From NCBI GenBank assembly GCA_013152205.1, contig JAADGV010000105.1:1-41318 (forward strand): a stretch of 41,318 bases of DNA. Direction: 5' to 3'. The translations under genes were made by a program, and so were the position numbers. The notes beneath the pieces were generated by a model. It was not told the origin of the DNA. It ran no database searches and was given only the letters and a program-made list of their open reading frames with translations. Source of the DNA: Planctomycetota bacterium (GTDB lineage Bacteria; Planctomycetota; Planctomycetia; Pirellulales; Lacipirellulaceae). This document shows, in pieces, positions 8,302 to 16,137 of the stretch. Position 1 is the stretch's first letter. Every line of letters begins with the position of its first letter.

Positions 8302-10983
8302 ATGCAAAGCTGGCAATTCACCAACGAAACGCAAACTCGCCCACGCGGTGGTGGCGAGAGTGGTGAATCTCCGTTAGCCACTACCTGTCTTCAGATAGTC
8401 GACCTGGGGTTGATGGGCATTATTTTTATTGCCCCATTGTTTTTCGGTGGTCGGCATACGCTGGGACGGGGTATTTTTATTGGCCTTGTAGCAGTCACGG
8501 CTATCGCTTGGTTTGTCCGGCAGGCAACACTACGGCAGGCTATCTGGAATCGCACTTGGGCAACCCTGCTTGCTGCTGCGGCGATCCTTGTCGTGGCAAC
8601 GCAATTGGTGCCGATGCCCTCTGGCTGGCTCGAGCAACTTTCACCTCGCAACAGCTCGTTATTAACTCTGTGGAATGGAGATGCCGGTTTATCGCTTGGT
8701 GCCTGGCAAACCATTTCATTAACACCTGGCGCGACGAGCATGGCCCTGGCAACGCTTGTTGCTTATGTGTTGCTATTCGTAACGGCGGTTGGGAGATTGC
8801 GAACCGAGGCCGATATCCAACGGCTGTTAAGGCTAGTAGCGTTTGCGGCGATCTTGATGAGTGGCTTTGGGTTGTTGCAGTATTTTACTACGAACGGTCG
8901 GTTCTTCTGGTTTTACGAATATCCTTTCACAACGACACACAACGTCGCGAAGGGAAGTTTTACTTGTAGAAACCACTTTGCCCACTTCCTAGTGCTAGGT
9001 TTCGGGCCCTTGCTTGCGTGGACTGCACAAATCTTGCATAGTAAAAAAACGCCAGGAGACCATTCGCCAGCAGGCGGGGCTCTCATGGCGACGATGTATC
9101 TTAGCCTGATTCTAGTCGTTATCGGGGTCTTGTTATCCCTTTCTCGAGGCGGAACCATTGCGTTGATGGTCGTTAGTACGGTTGCAGTCGCCATCTACTA
9201 CCGTCGAGGTTTGGTTTCTGGTACTCATCTGTATGGACTGGCAACTTTGGCCTTGATGGTCATGGGGCTACTTTCTCTCTATGGATCAGAGCAAGTGGAG
9301 CGGCGGCTCAATACCCTTACTTCGGGTTCGGTTGAAAAACTTGATCAGGGCGAAGGGCGACGCAAGGTTTGGAATGCAAACCTTGCCGCGATTAAACAAG
9401 GCGGACTGTTTGGCTCGGGCGCAGGTTCGCACCGCGAGATCTACCCGATCTATTTGCCTGAATCTCTTAATGTTGAGTACACGCACGCAGAAAACGGCTA
9501 CCTTCAAGTCGCTACCGAAGACGGTGTGTTGGGTGCTGTATTGCTGGCAGCGGCCATTTTGATGGTCGGCAGTTGGTGTTGGCGTGCGGTTCGTCGCTCG
9601 CAATCTAACAGCAGCTTGATTCTTGCTGGGGCGGTGACGGCTAGCTTAATGGCAAGCCTGGCGCATTCGTTTGTCGACTTTGTTTGGTTTATCCCTGCGT
9701 GTATGTCAATTACGATCCTTCTGGCGGCTAGCGCGTTGCGGCTTGCTCAACTGTCGGCTAGCAATGAAGCTCAAGCGAGCATTTCTGTTTCTTGGTCACG
9801 ATTGCGTTGGGGGGCTGCTGCGGCAGTTGTCTCGTTTGCTGCAATCTGGACAGTCTCCGTTGTTGTCAGACCCGCCTGGGCTTCTACGCAATGGGACCGT
9901 TATCTGATTTCTTCCCGGTCGATGAAGGCGCACATTTCTCAGAATTTGATGAAGGGAGAGCAAGCTCCTGACAACGAGGCTCAACAGCTTTTGATTACCG
10001 AAAATTCAATCTTTCACCTCCGTCAGGTGCTTGAGAGAAACCCCGAGTCGGCGCGGGCAAACTTGCGCCTAGCCGGGAAGTATCTTCAATTATTCGACTT
10101 GAAGCAACGAGCGTCGGACAACGCGATGTCGATCGACCAGATTCGAGATGCGGCGATGTCGTCTCAGTTCGCGTCAGCCAACGAACTTCGAGCGTGGCTC
10201 AATCGGGCGTTTGGCGAGAACAGTAAGCTGCTTTACCGAGCTTATCGCCATACTCGTCTTGCATTGGAACTATGTCCTCTTCAAGGCGAGGGGTATTTGT
10301 ATTTAGCAAACTTATGCTTCCTTGAAGGTCGCACACAAGAGTCGATCGATGCCTATCTTAGCCAAAGTCTGCAAGTCCGTCCGCATAATGGGCAGGTACA
10401 ATTCGAGGTTGGTAGGCAAAAGCTATTGCTTGGCCAGAGCGAGGAAGCCATTGCTCATTGGCAAAAGATTTTCAATGACGCGGGCATGCATCAGATGCAA
10501 ATTGTGCAATTGCTTGCGGGACGTATCCCGGCAGACTTATTTTGCGATACATTTCATCCTGGTTGGAAGACACTGCCTGCGATATGGCAGCAATACCGGA
10601 AGATGGGAAGCGAGGAAGACTGGCTAAACGTCTTGCAACGTGGGCTGGTGGCTGCCAAGAGTGAAAGTGAAAAACTTAAGCCTGACGCCGCAGCTAATAA
10701 TTGGCGTAGGCTGGCCTTGATGCAAAGAGAACTAGGGCAGATCGACCAGGCGCTGATAAGCCTTCGCCTCGCCTGCGAGATTTCTCCCAGTTTCTATTGG
10801 GCCCGTAGAGAACTTGGAAGAACGTTGCTTCAAGCCGAGCAGTATGGCTCGGCCTTGTCGCACTTGCGCTGGTGCTATGCTAGGCAGCCAAACAAATCGT
10901 CACTAAAGATCGAGCTACTTGAGGCCCGCAAACACTGTGAGCCGAAAACCGCTCATACTGCCAGTACTTTCGGACACAAATAA
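8302..10983 (+). CDS. O-antigen ligase/polymerase-type membrane protein with TPR tail
   Basis: An 893-residue protein. The first roughly 500 residues contain about a dozen membrane helices and a Wzy_C domain. The conserved segment runs from RRKVWNANLAAIKQGGLFG through GSGAGSHREIYPIY to YTHAENGYLQVATEDG, as in O-antigen ligases and polymerases. The C-terminal roughly 350 residues are soluble and TPR-like (VLERNPESARANLRLAGKYL, ALISLRLACEISPSFYWARR). The likely role is to polymerise or transfer polysaccharide repeat units on the periplasmic side. ATG 8302 follows the kinase gene by 24 bp, so the two are cotranscribed. The fusion of a Wzy_C core to a long TPR tail is also seen in other environmental bacteria. 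Polymerase and ligase cannot be told apart from sequence. Confidence 0.88.
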   Translation: MQSWQFTNETQTRPRGGGESGESPLATTCLQIVDLGLMGIIFIAPLFFGGRHTLGRGIFIGLVAVTAIAWFVRQATLRQAIWNRTWATLLAAAAILVVATQLVPMPSGWLEQLSPRNSSLLTLWNGDAGLSLGAWQTISLTPGATSMALATLVAYVLLFVTAVGRLRTEADIQRLLRLVAFAAILMSGFGLLQYFTTNGRFFWFYEYPFTTTHNVAKGSFTCRNHFAHFLVLGFGPLLAWTAQILHSKKTPGDHSPAGGALMATMYLSLILVVIGVLLSLSRGGTIALMVVSTVAVAIYYRRGLVSGTHLYGLATLALMVMGLLSLYGSEQVERRLNTLTSGSVEKLDQGEGRRKVWNANLAAIKQGGLFGSGAGSHREIYPIYLPESLNVEYTHAENGYLQVATEDGVLGAVLLAAAILMVGSWCWRAVRRSQSNSSLILAGAVTASLMASLAHSFVDFVWFIPACMSITILLAASALRLAQLSASNEAQASISVSWSRLRWGAAAAVVSFAAIWTVSVVVRPAWASTQWDRYLISSRSMKAHISQNLMKGEQAPDNEAQQLLITENSIFHLRQVLERNPESARANLRLAGKYLQLFDLKQRASDNAMSIDQIRDAAMSSQFASANELRAWLNRAFGENSKLLYRAYRHTRLALELCPLQGEGYLYLANLCFLEGRTQESIDAYLSQSLQVRPHNGQVQFEVGRQKLLLGQSEEAIAHWQKIFNDAGMHQMQIVQLLAGRIPADLFCDTFHPGWKTLPAIWQQYRKMGSEEDWLNVLQRGLVAAKSESEKLKPDAAANNWRRLALMQRELGQIDQALISLRLACEISPSFYWARRELGRTLLQAEQYGSALSHLRWCYARQPNKSSLKIELLEARKHCEPKTAHTASTFGHK

Positions 10984-11020
10984 GCTCCTTTTGAAAATAC
11001 CACTCCAGATAAAACCCTAA

Positions 11021-12889
11021 ATGCATTCCCAAAAAATAAATCGTCTCGCTGCTGGACTCGCAACCCTGTTGCCTTTGGGTGCTGTGGCCTACTATGTCGC
11101 GTATTTGATCCGCTTTGATGGCAAGTTGGACAGTCTGCAATCGCTAACCTTTTGGGCGACTCTTGCATGGGTACTCGGCGTCAAGCTCGCTGCGTTCATT
11201 CATTCTCGATTGCATCTTGAGTTTTCTCGATATGCCGCTTTTCGCGATGTCATGGTCATAGTACGGACCGTGACGATCAGCTCGGTCGGCATTATGTTGG
11301 TCGATACACTGATGCTGACTTCCGTCACGATCCCCCGCAGCGTTATCTTTTTAGATTGGGGCACGACACTCCTTTTGCTTGCTGCGGCCCGTTTTATCCC
11401 ACGGCTTATTCGCGACTCTGATTGGCGACTGTTCGTATCTCCGCGGGGAACCACGGCACTCATCGTTGGAGCTAACGATGCTGGCGAGGCGCTGCTGCGT
11501 AGCATCCGGGGGAGTGCGGATCTTGCCTACCATCCCGTCGGTTTTGTCGACCAACAGGCGAGTATTCAAGGGCGTCGTATCGCTGGTGTTCCTGTGCTTG
11601 GCAAACTTGACGAGATTGCGGCCTTGGTTGAGAAACACAAAATTGCTGAAGTACTCATTACCTCGGGGTCATTGCCGGGCAAAGAAGTTCGCGCACTAGT
11701 CGAGTTAGCTGCGCAGCACGATTTTCGCGTCAAAGTGTTGCCTAGCTATGAGCAATTGTTGCACGAGCATGTCGCAATCAACCCACGTCCGGTCGCCATT
11801 GCAGACCTCCTGCGCAGGCCTTCGGTGACGCTCGACACCGAGAGCATTAGTCACTGGATATCTGGACGAACGGTCTTGGTAACAGGGAGTGCCGGAAGCA
11901 TCGGCTCCGAAATTTGCCGACAGCTATTGAAGCTTTCGATCACAAAACTTGTGTTGGTCGACCGTACGGAAACAGGACAGTTCTTTATCGAACGAGAAAT
12001 GCGTCGACTTGCGCCCGAGGCCAATATCGAAGTCGTCTTGGCCGATCTCACCGATCGGGAACGAATGGCGGCCGTTTTTCAGGAACATAAGCCAGATATT
12101 ATCTTTCATGCCGCCGCTTACAAGCATGTGCCCTTGATGGAGAAGCATGTCGGCGAGGCGGTGAAGAATATTGTGTTAGCCACCCAAAACATTGTCGATT
12201 TGGCCGAAGAGTATCATGCCGAAGGCTTCGTGATGATCTCGACCGATAAGGCCGTCAATCCGACGAGCGTGATGGGGTCGTGTAAACGTTTGGCTGAGCA
12301 GTATGTCCAAGCAAAAGCGGGCACTTCGCCGTGTCGACTTGTCACCGTGCGGTTTGGCAATGTGCTCGACTCAGCGGGGAGCGTGGTGCCAATTTTCCGC
12401 GAACAAATCGCCCGCGGTGGGCCTATTTCGGTAACACATCCAGACATGATCCGTTACTTCATGCTGATCCCCGAGGCTGCTCAACTGGTTATCCAAGCGG
12501 GAACGATGGGGCAGGGGGGCGAAATTTTCGTCCTCGACATGGGTGAGCCAGTTAGGATTATGGACCTCGCCAAAGATATGATTCGACTTTCTGGACTACG
12601 GGTAGGAGACGATATCGAAATCGAAGTCTCTGGCCTGCGACCTGGCGAGAAACTCTACGAAGAACTCTACAGCGACCACGAACAGCATCAGCCAACTCCC
12701 CACGAAAAAATCATGACGGCGATCGGCACGCCGCGCAGCTTGCTCGAAGTCGTCAACGACATCAGCCACCTGACCGAACTTGCGAATGCACCCAACGAAA
12801 CTATTCGTGCAGCTCTTCATCAAATCATTCCCGTGCAAAAATCGGGCGAACCAAAACGCGCAGCTTCTCAACAACGGCAGGTTGCCTAA
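11021..12889 (+). CDS. Sugar-nucleotide 4,6-dehydratase/epimerase, WbpM/CapD/FlaA1 family
   Basis: A 622-residue inner-membrane enzyme that makes a 4-keto-6-deoxy sugar nucleotide, typically from UDP-GlcNAc, for polysaccharide assembly. The N-terminus has several membrane helices (about 10-125). It is followed by a first nucleotide-binding fold (ALIVGANDAGEALL, about 147-160) and the catalytic SDR domain with TGSAGSIGSEI (about 287-297). The active-site region STDKAVNPTSVMGSCKR (about 406-423) shows the S-M-K variant, with Met in place of the usual SDR Tyr, typical of long WbpM-like members. AAYKHVPLME is also a family signature. It lies 37 bp after the Wzy-type gene and closes the operon. 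Its short basic tail is not conserved-looking. Confidence 0.93.
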   Translation: MHSQKINRLAAGLATLLPLGAVAYYVAYLIRFDGKLDSLQSLTFWATLAWVLGVKLAAFIHSRLHLEFSRYAAFRDVMVIVRTVTISSVGIMLVDTLMLTSVTIPRSVIFLDWGTTLLLLAAARFIPRLIRDSDWRLFVSPRGTTALIVGANDAGEALLRSIRGSADLAYHPVGFVDQQASIQGRRIAGVPVLGKLDEIAALVEKHKIAEVLITSGSLPGKEVRALVELAAQHDFRVKVLPSYEQLLHEHVAINPRPVAIADLLRRPSVTLDTESISHWISGRTVLVTGSAGSIGSEICRQLLKLSITKLVLVDRTETGQFFIEREMRRLAPEANIEVVLADLTDRERMAAVFQEHKPDIIFHAAAYKHVPLMEKHVGEAVKNIVLATQNIVDLAEEYHAEGFVMISTDKAVNPTSVMGSCKRLAEQYVQAKAGTSPCRLVTVRFGNVLDSAGSVVPIFREQIARGGPISVTHPDMIRYFMLIPEAAQLVIQAGTMGQGGEIFVLDMGEPVRIMDLAKDMIRLSGLRVGDDIEIEVSGLRPGEKLYEELYSDHEQHQPTPHEKIMTAIGTPRSLLEVVNDISHLTELANAPNETIRAALHQIIPVQKSGEPKRAASQQRQVA

Positions 12890-13140
12890 TACTACTGCGC
12901 TAGGTTGAACCACAACGACACAACGAACACGACGAAAGAAGGATAGGACAACTGCAAAGTCGGTACGATCGACCAATATATAGGGAAAAAGAATAACCAC
13001 AGAGGACACGGAGTAGCTGTCGTTTCGTAAGAGAATCTCTTTCATTTGAATTGATTGGCGGATGACTTCAATGTTACATGCTTGATTCACGTCGTGGCCG
13101 TTGTGTCGTTGTGGTTAACTTACCCCTGCTAATTCAAGGT
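12890..13140. repeat. Intergenic region with a ~216-bp inverted-repeat element
   Basis: Inverted arms of about 29 bp lie at 12904-12933 and 13091-13119 (core aaccacaacgacacaacg), differing at a few positions. The interior holds accacagaggacacggag, a phrase related to one near 38481. No target duplication or open frame is apparent. It may be a non-autonomous element or act as a bidirectional end for the EPS operon, which shows no other clear terminator. Confidence 0.5.
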
Positions 13141-13332
13141 TCACATCACACAGGTTCCACAAACCCTTTCTTCCGCGATTTCAGCAACCGCTCGGTGCAG
13201 GCTGTTACGATATCTTTGCCAACATCTGCCACACAACCACAGTGCCCCAAAGATAGTCGGGACGCTACGATCATCGAACAGATTTGTTCGACAGAACGTA
13301 CATTCAACAGCGTCGTTGTTAGGCATAGACAT
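13141..13332 (-). CDS. Possible small zinc-ribbon-like protein
   Basis: A 63-residue frame with ECTFC, then CGRC about 20 residues later, then a terminal CGTC. This spacing of paired cysteines resembles a zinc ribbon, followed by a basic helix (WQRYRNSLHRAVAEIAEE). The start at 13332 (MSMPNN) is preferred over an upstream Met because the preceding residues look non-coding. No Shine-Dalgarno sequence is seen. It is isolated among repeats and could be a chance frame or a gene remnant. I do not recognise a family. Confidence 0.28.
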   Translation of the reverse strand: MSMPNNDAVECTFCRTNLFDDRSVPTIFGALWLCGRCWQRYRNSLHRAVAEIAEERVCGTCVM

Positions 13333-13389
13333 GACATCGTAGGGGGAAAGACAATTGGGCAAAGCCGTTAGCGATGGCGGCCGCGCCAT

Positions 13390-13715
13390 TGAAAGCTGGA
13401 AAATCGGTCGCCGTAACCTTGCACCAACCGTTCTAGCAAAACCACCCTAAGAAATCCCCTGGCCATATTGGCCATATTGACAAGACGCTTGCAAAGTCAT
13501 GCTAGCCGTAAGCCGCAGCCGAGCCTAAAATCCACAGCTTCCGCCCGCGGCTATAACGGGGCCTTTGACTTTTCGTTCTGGACAAAACCGTGGACAGCCT
13601 CGACGCCGCTCAATAGACTGGGTGGATTCGCTACTCGTTTTTTTGGCGTTTGCATTTCAAGCCGACATGCAAATGAGATGTCGCCCGCGGCTGCGCATCC
13701 CCTAGAGGAGAAAAT
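13390..13715. other. Intergenic region upstream of the PEP-CTERM gene
   Basis: No gene is seen. The stretch holds a tandem repeat, tggccatat twice (13461-13478), another copy of the tgcaaagtc motif (about 13491), and two copies of gcccgcggct (about 13545 and 13683). A good ribosome binding site, aggag, lies just before ATG 13716. Confidence 0.5.
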
Positions 13716-14933
13716 ATGGTATCGCAAACAAAAACGCTGCGATTTTTCTTTTGTCTTTTCGTTGGTACCGCATCAATAACTCTAAACGCTCCGTTGTTCG
13801 CGCAGAATTTTCGCTCGGCCTGGATGTGGAAAGCTCCTACACATCCCTATGGCACCGCGAATGTCATTGGCGATTTGGCTAAAGAGGCCGAGATGATTTC
13901 GTACTTCGGGGCGTGGGGATTCGACCGGATTTACGCAAGTCTCGGCGATACACCGCTGACCGATCCGACTTCGATAGCACGTTGGAATGCCGCCCTGGAC
14001 GATGTGGGCATGGACTCTCAAAAGTTGCATGGGATCGTAATTCCCAACCCCACGAGCTTGGCGAACCTTGTTCAGACGCAACTCATTGATTTCAACGTCT
14101 CGAGGGCCGATCCGCGAGAGCGTTTCGACGCGGTGCATCTCGATATCGAACCTCATGCCTCCGCCGCTTGGCAAGGTGGTACGCCAGCCGAACGGCGCGA
14201 CTTATTGTTCGATTTACGCGACACCTACGTTGCTGCACGCAGTCAACTCGACAACAACGGTGCCGGCGAAGTGAAAATCTATGCCGACCTGCCCGTGTGG
14301 TACGACAGTTCCTCCAGCATCGGCTGGCTCGATACGGCTGATCGCGACCAGTGGTTCGCAGATATTGGAGTGCCCCTGGATGGCATTACTTTGATGGCGT
14401 TTGAGCGGGACACATTGTCTAGCATTACGAGCGGCGTGGGTTGGGAGGTTGCCAATTTCAACGGCGAGGTGCGGGTCGGCCTGAATGCTAACGAAGTGGG
14501 GCCTGGCGATACCTTCGCAGACTTTGATGCGATGCTTGCGATGGCAGATGCGATCGAATTGTTTTACGGCTCGGCCATCGGCGGAATCGATTTTCAACCG
14601 TTGGCTACTTTTACTGATCTCGCGCCCACTCCGGTACTCACTGCCGACTTCGACGAAGATAGTGATATCGACGGAGCCGATTTCTTGGCCTGGCAACGGG
14701 GCTACGGGATTAGCAGTGGTGCAACGCTCGCCCAAGGAGATGCCAACGGCAACGGCTCGGTGAATGTTTCTGATTTGCTCGTTTGGCAGCAGCAGCTTTC
14801 GGCGCCTGCGATTGCTGGGGCGGCTGCCGTGCCCGAACCAAATTCATGGGCATTGGTAATCGTGGGCTTGGTTTGCCTACTCTCTCGCTCGAAGCATCAC
14901 CAAAACGCAACCAAAATTCCGCTTGCGTCTTAG
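13716..14933 (+). CDS. Secreted PEP-CTERM protein with dockerin-like repeats, TIM-barrel-like N-domain
   Basis: A 405-residue exported protein. A signal peptide covers about residues 1-31. The main domain (about 32-305) has alternating strand/helix blocks and acidic motifs such as AVHLDIEPH and LDGITLMAFERD, which suggest a glycoside-hydrolase-like TIM barrel. The exact family is not recognised. Two EF-hand/dockerin-like calcium sites follow (DFDEDSDIDGADFLAWQ and GDANGNGSVNVSDLLVWQQ, about 308-360), the standard planctomycete arrangement. The C-terminus has VPEPNSWALV, a hydrophobic helix and a basic end, which is a PEP-CTERM sorting signal processed by an exosortase. The proximity to exopolysaccharide genes fits the known exosortase/EPS association. 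Its stop codon overlaps that of the convergent nucleoside hydrolase gene. Confidence 0.88.
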   Translation: MVSQTKTLRFFFCLFVGTASITLNAPLFAQNFRSAWMWKAPTHPYGTANVIGDLAKEAEMISYFGAWGFDRIYASLGDTPLTDPTSIARWNAALDDVGMDSQKLHGIVIPNPTSLANLVQTQLIDFNVSRADPRERFDAVHLDIEPHASAAWQGGTPAERRDLLFDLRDTYVAARSQLDNNGAGEVKIYADLPVWYDSSSSIGWLDTADRDQWFADIGVPLDGITLMAFERDTLSSITSGVGWEVANFNGEVRVGLNANEVGPGDTFADFDAMLAMADAIELFYGSAIGGIDFQPLATFTDLAPTPVLTADFDEDSDIDGADFLAWQRGYGISSGATLAQGDANGNGSVNVSDLLVWQQQLSAPAIAGAAAVPEPNSWALVIVGLVCLLSRSKHHQNATKIPLAS

Positions 14934-15967
14934 CGAACTGACGGCGGCTGGCTGGAGAGTTGCACCAGGGCTTCGGTCACACGGATTTGTTGCTCGGGCG
15001 AGAGGATCAGATAACGGTGTTTTCCTGCATCTTGGGCAGTGAAAGTGGTGAGCCCATCGTCGGCTACGGTGACCGTCCCTGGTGGGGAAACGCCAAAATA
15101 TCCGCGATCTGGAAGAATGGCGTACAGCACGCTGGTGAGATCCCAAGAAGGTCGGTTGTGTGGCGGGGGCATGTAGAGGTAATAGGCTTCGGCCAAGGGG
15201 TGATGGGTCACGTAGTCGTAGTCTTGCTCGATACTGATGGCCGGATAACGAACTGCACGTCCTACCTCGTAACCGCTCCAAACGATTGGGGTCGGCCAAT
15301 CGCGGGCAAGCTTTTGGGCGGCGGGGAGATCTTTGACGACGTTATATTCGAGGTGGTCGCGTGGCTCTCCTTTGTTGTTGGGGATTTTTTCAAAAGCACC
15401 CGCCATGATCGAGATTAGCTTGACTTTTTTCTTGGCAAGTTCCAAGCCGGTAAGCGGGCTGATGTCGTCGGCTGGCGAGTCGAGCAGATTGGCAAGATTC
15501 GTCGAAAAACCAACTTGGGCGATCACCACCGAGGTATCTTCGGCCGAGGCCAGTGCTCGACGCAGCACCGTAACGGCGTTATCGGCAGTTGCGGGGTCGA
15601 AATCGTGAGGGTAGCGCAGTTGGTTATTGTCTCGCTGATTTGCTAGCACGGTAAATTTACCATCCGCCGGAGTCACGCCACTCTTGGTAATGCCAATCGC
15701 TACATCGCCCCGACCGTAGAACGTGTTGACACAGTCGGTAAACTTGCCGGCAAGTAGATTGTCTTTGGTGATCGTGACGGCCAATAGCCGGCAATCGCCG
15801 CGCGATTCGAGTGCGTGAATCATGCCGAGGGCTAACACGTCGTCGACATCATTGCCCAAATCGGTGTCAAAAATAATCGGGACAGGCTGCCGAGGCTCGA
15901 CGGCGTGGGACGCGGTTGTCGCGCTAAGTACAACGCAAGCAAGTACGAGCAGGAGTGGTTTGTTCAT
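14930..15967 (-). CDS. Secreted nucleoside hydrolase-like protein (IUNH family)
   Basis: A 345-residue protein with a signal peptide (about 1-22) and the metal- and ribose-binding motif of inosine-uridine preferring nucleoside hydrolases, DTDLGNDVDD (residues 34-43). Family members cleave the N-glycosidic bond of ribonucleosides using a bound Ca2+. Later segments EYNVVKD, PTPIVWSGYEVGR and SWDLTSVLYAI fit the family. Planctomycetes encode many exported members whose substrates are unproven, so nucleoside hydrolysis is a family-level statement. It lies 170 bp after the redoxin/cytochrome fusion gene on the same strand. The stop codon TAA (14930-14932) overlaps the TAG of the convergent PEP-CTERM gene. 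Confidence 0.88.
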   Translation of the reverse strand: MNKPLLLVLACVVLSATTASHAVEPRQPVPIIFDTDLGNDVDDVLALGMIHALESRGDCRLLAVTITKDNLLAGKFTDCVNTFYGRGDVAIGITKSGVTPADGKFTVLANQRDNNQLRYPHDFDPATADNAVTVLRRALASAEDTSVVIAQVGFSTNLANLLDSPADDISPLTGLELAKKKVKLISIMAGAFEKIPNNKGEPRDHLEYNVVKDLPAAQKLARDWPTPIVWSGYEVGRAVRYPAISIEQDYDYVTHHPLAEAYYLYMPPPHNRPSWDLTSVLYAILPDRGYFGVSPPGTVTVADDGLTTFTAQDAGKHRYLILSPEQQIRVTEALVQLSSQPPSVR

Positions 15968-16137
15968 CGAGATGTCTTTCAGAAGTTGTGTTGAAGTACC
16001 AATAGATTACACAAGTTCTGTTGACCTTAGCAAGTGTTCGTCCTGGATGGGGGCCACTCCGTTAGCCGGAGGCACACTTGCTTCCGGACCGCGTGGCGGA
16101 CCGACTATTTGCCCTGCTCGCAAAACGAATGGAAACG

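Noticed and set aside
13146..13337. Second minus-strand frame overlapping the zinc-ribbon-like one
   Set aside because: It lacks the paired cysteine spacing and looks like a frame-shifted shadow.
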